A stretch of DNA of 64,000 bases. Source: Thermodesulfovibrio sp. (GTDB lineage: Bacteria > Nitrospirota > Thermodesulfovibrionia > Thermodesulfovibrionales > Thermodesulfovibrionaceae). The translations under genes and the position numbers were made by a program. Below, piece by piece: positions 26,936 through 34,636 of the stretch (position 1 is its first letter; each line of letters opens with the position of its first letter). The notes beneath the pieces are model-generated. The model saw nothing but the letters and a program-made list of their open reading frames with translations, was not told the origin of the DNA and ran no database searches. The stretch is taken from contig DYFF01000021.1 in assembly GCA_020725335.1 (NCBI GenBank), positions 49,397 through 113,396 of the forward strand, written 5' to 3'.

Positions 26936-28299
26936 TATTTAACCTCCCTTTCATCTTTATCAAGTCCTGATGCTTGCAGTAAATTCGCCATTGACATCTT
27001 TTGACTATACAAAGCCTTTAAATGATTTACTCTGGTAGTTGCATAAGCTAATACAGCATCTGCTAAATCCTTTGTCTCTCCAACACCCATGTCAAGATTT
27101 GCATCAGCTGTTACAAGCCATTTTTTTGCATTATGATAAGCCTCTTCCATATCTTTTGCACTTTTACAAGCTTCAAGATACTCTAAATAAGCCTTGGTAA
27201 TCTGAACAGGAATACCCTGCTCTGCGAGCTTTTTCTTATCGAGAATTTTTTCATATTCTAACTGTGCTTCTCTTATTTTGCCCTTAGTAATACCAAAGTC
27301 TATATTTAATTTCATGCCAAGCACTGCAGCCATATATGAACTGTTTAAAGGATCTGATATGTAAGGATTATGAATTCTATCCCTATTTGTAGCACCTGAA
27401 AGATTACCTTTCAATAAAGCAAAAATTTGTGGATAAAGATTGCTTTTTTCTACATCTACAAGTGCTTCTTTTGCTTTAAGACCTTCTTTTATTTGAATCA
27501 TTTCGGGTCTTAAATTGAATGCTCTGTTAATCATTTCATCTTTATTAATATATGCCTCTTCATATTTAAGAGGAATGGTGATGATATTTACCTTTTGAGA
27601 AAGGGGAATACCTGTCATAAATTTTATAGCTTCTATTATTACAGCTTCATTTTTATCAATTTCATTTAAGTTTCTTTTTACCTCACCCAAAAATGTTTTT
27701 AGTTTATACAAAGTAAGTTCATCGGCTGATGGAATATCTTTTTTTAAATCTTCCTCAGTTTTGTTTATTGCCTTTTCAAGTTCATCTTTAATTTCGGTAG
27801 CAAGTCCTCTTAGGTCTCTAACCAAAGCTAAACTCCAATATAGCTCTTTGATTTTCAAAATTAATTCTGAACGTTTTTTCTCGAGTTCTGCCTCTGAGAC
27901 TTTTATTCCTCCTACTGCTGCAGTTTTGTATCCAGAAATCTTGCCAAAAGTATAAATTGGCTGTAGCACCTGAGCGGTAATCATACCAAAAACACCATTA
28001 ATCGTTGTTGACTTAACATCAGTCTTGATCTCTGGAGAAAGGGCTTCCTTTTCAGCTTTAGGCGAAGGACCTCCAATAGCCATTAATTCAATCTGAGGAA
28101 AAATCGCACTTTCTGCTTGACTAAGTTTTGCCTTGTAAATTTCAATATCCTTTTTATATTCACCGAGTTCAGGATGAAATCTGATGACTCTTTCTATACA
28201 ACCTTTAAGATCAAGTGAGATCATATCCTCTCCGTAACATAATCCTGTAAATAAAAAAATAAATAGAATGATAAAAATCTTATATTTTACCGAACACAT
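26935..28299 (-). CDS. TolC-family outer membrane protein inside mla operon
   Basis: 454 residues with a signal peptide (YKIFIILFIFLFTGLCYG). Long heptad-rich segments, internal duplication and the C-terminal NLLQASG segment are typical of TolC/OMF channel proteins. It overlaps mlaD by 20 nt and touches mlaC, so it is translated with the Mla transporter. This suggests a trans-envelope lipid or hydrophobe export route rather than a classical drug efflux pump (inference). No HlyD-type adaptor or RND pump is nearby. Confidence 0.9.
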   Translation of the reverse strand: MCSVKYKIFIILFIFLFTGLCYGEDMISLDLKGCIERVIRFHPELGEYKKDIEIYKAKLSQAESAIFPQIELMAIGGPSPKAEKEALSPEIKTDVKSTTINGVFGMITAQVLQPIYTFGKISGYKTAAVGGIKVSEAELEKKRSELILKIKELYWSLALVRDLRGLATEIKDELEKAINKTEEDLKKDIPSADELTLYKLKTFLGEVKRNLNEIDKNEAVIIEAIKFMTGIPLSQKVNIITIPLKYEEAYINKDEMINRAFNLRPEMIQIKEGLKAKEALVDVEKSNLYPQIFALLKGNLSGATNRDRIHNPYISDPLNSSYMAAVLGMKLNIDFGITKGKIREAQLEYEKILDKKKLAEQGIPVQITKAYLEYLEACKSAKDMEEAYHNAKKWLVTADANLDMGVGETKDLADAVLAYATTRVNHLKALYSQKMSMANLLQASGLDKDEREVK

Positions 28300-28723
28300 A
28301 CTTAGACAACACCTCCTCTATATCTATTGATGATTCTGTTTCTCTAATTTTACCACCCTGAGCTAAATATTGCTCAGCTCCACCTGGAGTAATCTGTATA
28401 TACTTTTCTCCAATAAGTCCTTTGGTTCTAACCGAGGCAATAGAGTCTTCAGGAATTTTAATGGAACTGTTAACTTTAATCTCAACTAATGCTTGATATT
28501 TTTCATTAATTGTAACCTTTTCAACAGAGCCAACAGGAACTCCAGCAATCTCTATGACGGATCCCTTTTTAATCCCTCCAACTTTGTCAAATTCTGCGTA
28601 TAAAGTATAGTATCCCGTTGAAAACAAATCGATCTTGCCGAGTTTAAAGGAAAGATAACCTAAGGCAATTATCCCTATTAGCACAAATATACCTACAGCT
28701 ATTTCAAGATTTTCTCTCTTCAT
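28280..28723 (-). CDS. mlaD: MCE-domain lipid transport protein MlaD
   Basis: 147 residues. One N-terminal membrane helix (IAVGIFVLIGIIALGYLSF) is followed by an MCE domain with YTLYAEFDKVGGIKKGSVIEIAGVPVGSVEKV and GLIGEKYIQITPGG. MlaD hexamers bind lipid on the periplasmic side of MlaFE. The start overlaps the mlaF end by 20 nt. Length matches a minimal single-MCE protein. Confidence 0.94.
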   Translation of the reverse strand: MKRENLEIAVGIFVLIGIIALGYLSFKLGKIDLFSTGYYTLYAEFDKVGGIKKGSVIEIAGVPVGSVEKVTINEKYQALVEIKVNSSIKIPEDSIASVRTKGLIGEKYIQITPGGAEQYLAQGGKIRETESSIDIEEVLSKYVFGKI

Positions 28724-29459
28724 TTAAACCTCCATTTTCTATACCCATTATAAAATTTTTTACAATAATATTTTCACTTTTCTGAATTTCCTCAGGAGTG
28801 CCTACTTCAACTATTTTGCCTTCGTGAAGCATAGCAACTCGATCTGAAATTTCGAATATCTCAGGAATTTCGTGACTAATTATTAGTCCTGTAAAACCAT
28901 ATTGTTTCTGTGTATCTCGAATAAGTTTATGAATGGAACGCACTAAGATAGGATCAAGTCCAGTGGTTGGCTCATCAAAAAGTATTATTTTTGGTTTTCC
29001 AATAAGCGCTCTTGCAAGGGCAACTCTTTTACGCATTCCGCCACTGAGTTCCGCAGGATACTTATATTCCATACCTTTAAGCCCTACATCTTTAAGAGCA
29101 TTCAGAACTGATTCATATATCGTCCCTTTATCAAGTTTTGTTTTCTCTCTTAAAGGAAAAGCTACATTTTCATACACAGTCATTGAATCAAAAAGAGCTC
29201 CACCCTGAAAAACAACTCCTATTTCAGCTCTTAGTTGATCAAGTTTACTTCCCTTAAGTTCTGTTATATCCTTACCCTTTATTAATATACTCCCTCTGTC
29301 TGGCTTAAGTAATCCTACAATGTGTTTTAGAAGAACTGATTTCCCACCACCGCTTCTACCAATAATTGCAGTTACCTCTCCCTCATTAATAAAAAGATTT
29401 ACTCCCTTTAGAACCTCCTGTTTTCCAAAGGCTTTATAAAGTTCTCTTATTTCAATCAT
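28704..29459 (-). CDS. mlaF: Phospholipid ABC transporter ATP-binding protein MlaF
   Basis: ABC ATPase of about 251 residues: Walker A GRSGGGKS, Q-loop VFQGGALFDSMTV, signature LSGGMRKRVALARAL, Walker B IILFDEPTTGLDP and the switch His in IISHE. The ATG at 29459 overlaps the mlaE stop (ATGA) and begins IEIRELYKAFG, the normal ABC start. A longer form from 29489 would lie inside mlaE. It energises MlaE. Confidence 0.94.
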   Translation of the reverse strand: MIEIRELYKAFGKQEVLKGVNLFINEGEVTAIIGRSGGGKSVLLKHIVGLLKPDRGSILIKGKDITELKGSKLDQLRAEIGVVFQGGALFDSMTVYENVAFPLREKTKLDKGTIYESVLNALKDVGLKGMEYKYPAELSGGMRKRVALARALIGKPKIILFDEPTTGLDPILVRSIHKLIRDTQKQYGFTGLIISHEIPEIFEISDRVAMLHEGKIVEVGTPEEIQKSENIIVKNFIMGIENGGLNEERKS

Positions 29460-30226
29460 AAGAGAAAGGCTCCGAGCATATAATCCCAAAGAAGAATGAC
29501 CACAGAAGAAAGCACCACGGCATTTGTAGTAGCTCTACTTACACCTCTTGCACCATAACCTGAATTATATCCCATGAAGGTGCAAATCCAAGTTACAAGA
29601 AGTCCAAAACTCAAAGATTTATATAGACCAATCCTTATATCTTCCATGTCCACATAAAGTTCCATCTGAGCAAAATATGTTCCTTCACTGAGCCCAAGCG
29701 CGTGAACAGAGACAAGATATCCGCCATAAATTCCAACAACATTAAATATAGCAGTAAGAAGAGGAAAGGTTATGATTCCTGCAAGAATATTAGGGACAAC
29801 AACATATTTCATTGGATTAACTGCCATTACAGTAAGCGCATCTATCTGTTCTGTAATCTTCATAATACCAATTTCTGCTGTAATTGCTGAGCCTGCCCTT
29901 CCTGTAACCATTAATGCGCATAGAACAGGTCCTAACTCTCTTATAAGAGAAAGAGCAACTACAGGTCCTAACAAAGCTTCAGCTCCGAATTTATTGAGTG
30001 CATAAAAACCCTGAAGAGCAAGAACCATTCCGCTGAAAGCACCTGTAAAAATAACTACAATCATAGACTTATTACCAAAAAATCTAATCTGTCTTAATAA
30101 ATTTTTAAATCTAAAAGGAGGAATAAAAATATAAAAAAATATTTCCGTAAGAAAGATAAACATTCTCCCTAAAAAAATCCATAAATTTATAACTCTCTCC
30201 CCTATATATCTAAAAATAAAGCTCAT
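29456..30226 (-). CDS. mlaE: Phospholipid ABC transporter permease MlaE
   Basis: Permease of 256 residues with five or six helices. The conserved GAFSGMVLALQGFYALNKFGAE, the LIRELGPVLCALMVTGRAGSAITAEIGIMKITEQIDAL block and VPNILAGIITFPLLT are typical of MlaE/YrbE. It is the first gene of a 12-gene run down to 18060. There is no ribosome site before the ATG and a strong promoter ends only a few bases upstream. Confidence 0.94.
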   Translation of the reverse strand: MSFIFRYIGERVINLWIFLGRMFIFLTEIFFYIFIPPFRFKNLLRQIRFFGNKSMIVVIFTGAFSGMVLALQGFYALNKFGAEALLGPVVALSLIRELGPVLCALMVTGRAGSAITAEIGIMKITEQIDALTVMAVNPMKYVVVPNILAGIITFPLLTAIFNVVGIYGGYLVSVHALGLSEGTYFAQMELYVDMEDIRIGLYKSLSFGLLVTWICTFMGYNSGYGARGVSRATTNAVVLSSVVILLWDYMLGAFLL

Positions 30227-30235
30227 TGAAGTTTT

Positions 30236-30265
30236 AAGATATCTCTTTTATAATTTTTTTGTCAA
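30236..30265 (-). promoter_or_regulatory. Promoter of the mla-valS-purM operon
   Basis: Minus strand TTGACA, 18-nt spacer, TATCTT. The predicted start is about 3 nt before the mlaE ATG, so the message would be leaderless or nearly so. Confidence 0.6.
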
Positions 30266-30449
30266 TACAATAACTTAAAGGAGATTGCCCTTAGAGTCAA
30301 GGTGGATTTAATAATTTTAGAGACTTTTAAAGAAACAATATTTAAAAAAAGGTAAGAGATTTGCTTCAGTTCGAATAAGAAGCAGAAAATAGGTAAAATA
30401 ATGCCTATATATATTAATTTTATCTAAAATTTCTTAAGGAGGAAACAAT

Positions 30450-30914
30450 ATGGAAAAAGCATCTGATTTCTGTTTACAAGGGATTAATGAGAAGGGAGAG
30501 GAAATTACTTTTTGCCTTAAAGATTTTCTCGGAAGAGAGAAGGATATTATCCTTTACTTCTATCCTAAGGACAATACACCAGGCTGCACAATGGAAGCAA
30601 AAGACTTTAAAGAGAAAATGAATTTTTTTATAGACAAAGCCTTTGTAGTTGGAATAAGTCCTGATAGTATAAAGAGTCATAAAAATTTTATGGAAAAGCA
30701 CAGCTTAAATTTTCATCTTCTCTCCGACCCTGAATTAAAAATAATAAAGAAATATGGTGCTTATGGTGAAAAAAATTTATATGGTAAAAAAACTTTCGGA
30801 GTAATCAGAACCACCTATCTAATAGATGATAAAGGATTTGTTAAAAAAATTTGGAAAAATGTAAAAGCAAAAGGACATGTAGATGAGATAATTAAATTTT
30901 ATGAAAAACCATGA
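30450..30914 (+). CDS. bcp: Peroxiredoxin of the Bcp/PrxQ family
   Basis: Thiol peroxidase of 154 residues. The peroxidatic Cys is in YPKDNTPGCTMEAKDF (Cys46), and the ISPDS and RTTYLIDDKG segments fit the family. Most Bcp proteins have a resolving Cys five residues after the first (CxxxxC), but here that position is Lys. The other Cys residues are Cys8 and Cys22. It may be a 1-Cys enzyme or use an unusual partner. AAGGAGG lies 7 nt before the ATG. It stands alone between the mla operon and two tRNA genes. Confidence 0.93.
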   Translation: MEKASDFCLQGINEKGEEITFCLKDFLGREKDIILYFYPKDNTPGCTMEAKDFKEKMNFFIDKAFVVGISPDSIKSHKNFMEKHSLNFHLLSDPELKIIKKYGAYGEKNLYGKKTFGVIRTTYLIDDKGFVKKIWKNVKAKGHVDEIIKFYEKP

Positions 30915-30926
30915 AATTAATTTGGA

Positions 30927-31003
30927 TGGGGCGGATGACGGGACTCGAACCCGCAGCACCTGGAGCCACAGTCCAGTGCTCTAACCGTTGAGCTACACCC
31001 GCC
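30927..31003 (-). tRNA. tRNA-His (GTG)
   Basis: Minus-strand cloverleaf with acceptor GCGGGTG/CATCCGC, D arm beginning GCTC, anticodon loop CTGTGGC (anticodon GTG) and T arm GGGTTCGAGTCCC. An extra G at -1 opposite C73 is encoded, the identity mark of tRNA-His. The 3' CCA is also encoded. Confidence 0.95.
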
Positions 31004-31006
31004 AAA

Positions 31007-31080
<74 letters not shown>

Positions 31081-31124
31081 AATACATTATATTTTAAAAA
31101 TTTTATCTCTCTTATTGCAACATC

Positions 31125-31133
31125 TGTTATAAT
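31125..31133 (+). promoter_or_regulatory. Extended -10 element, probable leaderless start
   Basis: TGTTATAAT, an extended -10, ends 6 nt before the GTG start of the following small gene. No good -35 is seen. The predicted transcription start coincides with the GTG. Confidence 0.5.
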
Positions 31134-31138
31134 TAGCT

Positions 31139-31381
31139 GTGGAAAAAAAGATTTACGAAATTGAGGAAAAGTGCACTATTAAACAAAAATATGGAAAATG
31201 TTTTATACCTTTAAGGTCTGGCCTTTTCTGTTTAGACTGTTTTACAGTTCATATAAAAGATATATGTCCTAACTGTCTTTCTCGTAATTCTGTGAGACTT
31301 ATTGAGCTTTTCCTCTCTGAACCAGATGCTACTGACGAACAAATCAGAGAAGAAATTAATAAAAAATTTCTTCAAACATAA
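31139..31381 (+). CDS. Small Cys-rich protein, possible zinc ribbon, unknown function
   Basis: 80 residues from a GTG. Cys12 and Cys21 precede CLDC (about 32-35) and CPNC (about 44-47); the last two form a CxxC-x8-CxxC zinc-ribbon-like core. The C-terminal third is an acidic helix (LSEPDATDEQIREEINKK). I do not recognise the family. There is no ribosome site and the -10 element abuts the GTG, so the message may be leaderless. The coding potential looks real: charged helix, ordered Cys pairs, clean stop before AT-rich spacer. Confidence 0.6.
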   Translation: MEKKIYEIEEKCTIKQKYGKCFIPLRSGLFCLDCFTVHIKDICPNCLSRNSVRLIELFLSEPDATDEQIREEINKKFLQT

Positions 31382-31487
31382 ACATATTCATATCTTTTAA
31401 CAATTTTTGTTAAAAACTTTGTTAAACCTTTAAAAAACTATTTGATAGAAAATATAGAAATATTTATTTGCCCAAAATTATAGCATA

Positions 31488-32144
31488 TTAATTTTTCTTT
31501 ATTTTCTCATACCATAGAGAATGTCTATGCTTTGCATAATCTTCATCAACATACCCTGTAAACATGCTCCTAAGAAGAGGCCAATTCGATTTAAACAAAA
31601 CAACTGTTCCTACGTGAACGATTACAGCTAACATAAATATAAAACCAGATAAGGTATGAATAAGAGTGTTTATTGACTCAATAGATGGCGAAAGAACAAT
31701 CCACTCTAAATTTTTTAACACCTTTATAACACCTGTAACAGTAAGTAAAATTATTATAAAACCAATTCCTACATAAGCTATTCTTTGCTCAGGAAGATAT
31801 TTTTCAGACGGTGGTTCTTTTCCTAATCCAATCATTGCTGCTAAAACTTTTATACTTTTTGAAATATCACCCTTCTTAGGTAAGAGAGAAAAATCTCCTC
31901 TCAAACCATGATAGACAATATGAAATATAACAGCAGATAGAAATACAATAGATGCTATGTAATGGACAACTGTTACATTATAAAAATCTCCAGTCCATCC
32001 AAAGCCCGGCAAATCAGTAATATAGTATCTTTTATAAAGTGGTAAACAACCAAGCCCTGTAAATAAGAGGACAATGCCTGAAATAGCTATACTCCAATGC
32101 TCTAAGAGTTCAAGTTTACTATGCCTTTTTATCCTATTTTTCAC
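31488..32144 (-). CDS. Cytochrome b561/FdnI-like membrane subunit
   Basis: 218 residues with four hydrophobic helices: LEHWSIAISGIVLLFTGLG, VHYIASIVFLSAVIFHIVYH, VGIGFIIILLTVTGVIKVL and IHTLSGFIFMLAVIVHVG. His residues in helices 1, 2 and 4 suit two b haems. The fold is that of formate dehydrogenase or hydrogenase gamma subunits, which pass electrons to or from quinone. It overlaps the Fe-S gene by 11 nt. No catalytic subunit is encoded next to it, so the partner enzyme is not known. It might anchor the fdhAB enzyme at 14-17.8 kb (inference). Confidence 0.85.
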   Translation of the reverse strand: MKNRIKRHSKLELLEHWSIAISGIVLLFTGLGCLPLYKRYYITDLPGFGWTGDFYNVTVVHYIASIVFLSAVIFHIVYHGLRGDFSLLPKKGDISKSIKVLAAMIGLGKEPPSEKYLPEQRIAYVGIGFIIILLTVTGVIKVLKNLEWIVLSPSIESINTLIHTLSGFIFMLAVIVHVGTVVLFKSNWPLLRSMFTGYVDEDYAKHRHSLWYEKIKKN

Positions 32145-33111
32145 TGTCCTCTGCCTCCTTTGGGCTTTTCTTGGATTTTATAGCTCCAATAGCTGCTCCT
32201 AACATAGAGATAACTCCAGATGCTAAAGCAATTTTACCAATAGGATTAAAAGTTGACTCTATCTTATTTTCTAACTTTACGGGCATCTGAAATCTCTCTT
32301 TATTAGCTTTAAGAGCCTTTTCTATTGTTTCAAAGGGAACTTTAGAAATATAAATGGTTGATGTACCACCATTCTGTTTATCACCATAAATATATAATCC
32401 TTCTTCCTTTGCTCTTTTTTGTGCAAGTTCATATATTTGATTCCTGTCTCCAAAAGTAAATACAGCATTCTGTCCAAGTCTATCTCTACAAGCAATAACA
32501 CATGCAGGTTCTTCCCCATTTTTTATTCTATCCTTACATAAATCACATTTATACATAACTCCACCACCAGCGTACTTTGGCAAAATCTGTAAATATATGC
32601 CAACACCGGCCTGTCTTTGAGGAATGTGCCATGGGCATACGTCCCTACATTTTGCTCCACCAAAGCACAATTTATCGCTTATTACAGAATTACCCTCTGG
32701 CTGCTTTGTAAGTGCTCCGAAAGGGCACTCTCTTACACAAGGAGGATTATCGCAATGCATGCATCTTCTTGGGATATTAATCTGTTTATCATCGATATTA
32801 ACTTTTTGAACAAATATCCAATTATAGGGAGTCAAGGTATCTATTTTATCTCTTTTATCAGACCAATCCTCATATGTTTTTCTCGGCCAATAAGGTAAAA
32901 TGGGTTTTTTTGGTTCTGGAAATCTTTCTTTATTATAATCTCTACAAGCTTTAACACATCTTGGTATTGGTTCATTCGTGCAACCATCACACTTACTTAG
33001 GTCAATTAATGTTGCATATTTACCTTTTGCAGCATCCGCAGAATTACCTAATAAAAATGAACCACAAAGCATAGATGAGAATGCGAGGAAACCTCTTCTT
33101 GACAAGTTCAT
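32134..33111 (-). CDS. Tat-exported ferredoxin-like electron transfer subunit
   Basis: 325 residues. The Tat signal is NLSRRGFLAFSSMLCGSFLL. Four Cys clusters follow: CDGCTNEPIPRCVKAC, CMHCDNPPCVRECPFGAL, CFGGAKCRDVCPWHIP and CDLCKDRIKNGEEPACVIAC. A C-terminal hydrophobic helix (GKIALASGVISMLGAAIGAI) gives a membrane anchor. The layout is like HybA/FdoH beta subunits of periplasmic enzymes, here with its own Tat signal. It pairs with the cytochrome b gene it overlaps and stands downstream of the FmdB-like and CsoR-like genes. Confidence 0.88.
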   Translation of the reverse strand: MNLSRRGFLAFSSMLCGSFLLGNSADAAKGKYATLIDLSKCDGCTNEPIPRCVKACRDYNKERFPEPKKPILPYWPRKTYEDWSDKRDKIDTLTPYNWIFVQKVNIDDKQINIPRRCMHCDNPPCVRECPFGALTKQPEGNSVISDKLCFGGAKCRDVCPWHIPQRQAGVGIYLQILPKYAGGGVMYKCDLCKDRIKNGEEPACVIACRDRLGQNAVFTFGDRNQIYELAQKRAKEEGLYIYGDKQNGGTSTIYISKVPFETIEKALKANKERFQMPVKLENKIESTFNPIGKIALASGVISMLGAAIGAIKSKKSPKEAEDSEK

Positions 33112-33150
33112 AATTTCCCTCCTTCGGTAAACTACCGACTACCTAACTCT

Positions 33151-33333
33151 TCAACCACCAGAACTATAGGAAATATTACACATATTAGAATTACTTGAAA
33201 ATTGAGATAATAGGCGATCTGTCTCATAACTTTCGCAAATAGGACATTTTTCTTTATCATCTTTTTTATTAATAGGCTTATATACTTCAAAAGAATTCAA
33301 ACAATTTTTGCATTTATATTCATATATTGGCAT
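33151..33333 (-). CDS. FmdB-family zinc ribbon protein
   Basis: 60 residues beginning MPIYEYKCKNC, the standard FmdB start. A second pair, CPIC, completes the zinc ribbon. The C-terminal tail is Ser/Asn rich (SQFSSNSNMCNISYSSGG), as often seen. It lies 11 nt after the CsoR-like gene and 39 nt before the Fe-S gene, so it is probably in one transcript with them. The role of the family is regulatory or unknown. Confidence 0.9.
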   Translation of the reverse strand: MPIYEYKCKNCLNSFEVYKPINKKDDKEKCPICESYETDRLLSQFSSNSNMCNISYSSGG

Positions 33334-33344
33334 TTACACACCTC

Positions 33345-33605
33345 CTAAACTGAAGATATATATGTTTTGATAATCTTCTCTATATCTTTCTCAATTTTAT
33401 CAATAGAACCCTCATTTTTGTTTAAACAGTCATTTAGATAAAACTTCACAATTAAAAAACCCGCTCCTTTAAGAGCTCCATTGATTGAAGCAAATTGCGT
33501 TATTATTTCCTCACAAGCTCGTCCAGATTCAATCATTCTTTGAAGTCCCCTTATCTGCCCTTCTATCCTTTTTAGCCTTTGAATTAGTTTAACTTTATTT
33601 TCCAT
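33345..33605 (-). CDS. CsoR/RcnR/CstR family repressor, Cys-Tyr-Cys type
   Basis: 86-residue all-helical repressor (KLIQRLKRIEGQIRGLQRMIESGRACEEI). The copper-sensing members use Cys-His-Cys. Here Cys31 and a Cys in LNDC are kept, but the His four residues before the second Cys is replaced by Tyr (KFYLNDC). Cys pairs without that His are typical of persulfide sensors such as CstR, so reactive sulfur rather than copper may be the signal (inference). It heads a four-gene run with FmdB, Fe-S and cytochrome b proteins. Confidence 0.85.
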   Translation of the reverse strand: MENKVKLIQRLKRIEGQIRGLQRMIESGRACEEIITQFASINGALKGAGFLIVKFYLNDCLNKNEGSIDKIEKDIEKIIKTYISSV

Positions 33606-33606
33606 T

Positions 33607-33668
33607 TTTATACCTTACCCCCTTATGCTCTTTTTTAAAATATAAAATAAGCATAAAATTAATGTCAA
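33607..33668 (-). promoter_or_regulatory. Promoter and C-tract operator candidate of the csoR-like operon
   Basis: Minus strand TTGACA (33668-33663), 17-nt spacer, TTATAT (33645-33640). The predicted transcript begins near 33633. The leader holds a G-tract, AAGGGGGTAAGGTATA (plus strand TATACCTTACCCCCTT), just before the ATG. G/C tracts next to TATA are typical of CsoR/CstR operators, so autoregulation is plausible. The same tract may serve as ribosome site. Confidence 0.5.
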
Positions 33669-33688
33669 CATTAAGGGTATAATTTTGC

Positions 33689-33717
33689 TTGCATATTAAA
33701 AATTTTTATGCTAAAAT
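33689..33717 (+). promoter_or_regulatory. Promoter of the LysR gene
   Basis: TTGCAT, 17-nt spacer, TAAAAT preceded by TG (extended -10). The predicted start lies about 4 nt before the ATG at 33728, which has no ribosome site. Confidence 0.5.
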
Positions 33718-33727
33718 TAATTTGTTT

Positions 33728-34636
33728 ATGGAAGACCACAAGTTAAAAATTTTTTGCACTGTTGCTGAGACGAAAAGTTTCTCTAAAACCTCTGAAATTA
33801 TTCATCTTACTCAGCCTGCGGTTAGCCTTCAGATTCAAGCTCTTGAAGAGCTCTATGAAACAAAACTTTTTGACCGTTCCTCAGGAACAATAACACTTAC
33901 ACCGTCAGGTGAGATATTATACAAGTATGCAAAACAAATATTAACATTATATGCAGAAGCTGCCAAAGAAATCAGCAAAATAACAGGCCTCATAAAAGGC
34001 TGCGTAAAAATAGGAGCAGGAACAACTGTAGGAAACTATATACTACCTGCAGTAGCAGTTGATTTTAAAAAAAGACATCCTAAAATAAGAGTAAGTATTT
34101 CAATCGGTAACGCTAAAAAAATCTTAGAAATGCTAAATACGAGTATGATAGATTTCGGTATAATTTCTGAAATGCCAGGAAAAAGTAGATTCAATGTAGA
34201 ATCAATAATCTCAGATGAACTATGTGTAATATGTCCATCCGATCATCCTTTATGTAAACAGAAAACTGTATCAATATACGATGTAGTTAAGGAACCTTTT
34301 GTTATAAGGGAAGAAGGCTCAAGCACACGAGTCATAATTGAAAAATTTCTTAATGATAATGGACTTAGTATTTCTGATTTACACATTGCTCTTATTTTAG
34401 GTTCAACAGGTTCAATTAAAGAAGCTGTTGAAAGAGGAATGGGACTTTCAATTGTCTCGAAATGGGCAATAAGAAAAGAAGTATCCTGTGGAAACTTAAA
34501 GGTTTTAAGACTCAAAGAAGGTGAAATAACAAGAGATTTTTATGTAGTATTACCAAAAAATTCAATACTTGCTCCCGCTGTTGAAGAGTTTATAACCTAT
34601 ATAAAAAATTACTCTTACAGCGATCTTCTTTTATAA
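33728..34636 (+). CDS. LysR-family transcriptional regulator
   Basis: About 302 residues from the ATG at 33728, the normal start for the family (EDHKLKIFCTVAETKSFSKTSEIIHLTQPAVSLQIQALE is the winged HTH). The effector domain starts after residue 90 with the GCVKIGAGTTVGNYILP pattern of the CysB/CbbR-like branch. A longer frame from 33689 would include the promoter. Its divergent neighbour is the csoR-like operon and its 3' end overlaps that of pyk by 6 nt. The target is unknown. Confidence 0.9.
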   Translation: MEDHKLKIFCTVAETKSFSKTSEIIHLTQPAVSLQIQALEELYETKLFDRSSGTITLTPSGEILYKYAKQILTLYAEAAKEISKITGLIKGCVKIGAGTTVGNYILPAVAVDFKKRHPKIRVSISIGNAKKILEMLNTSMIDFGIISEMPGKSRFNVESIISDELCVICPSDHPLCKQKTVSIYDVVKEPFVIREEGSSTRVIIEKFLNDNGLSISDLHIALILGSTGSIKEAVERGMGLSIVSKWAIRKEVSCGNLKVLRLKEGEITRDFYVVLPKNSILAPAVEEFITYIKNYSYSDLLL

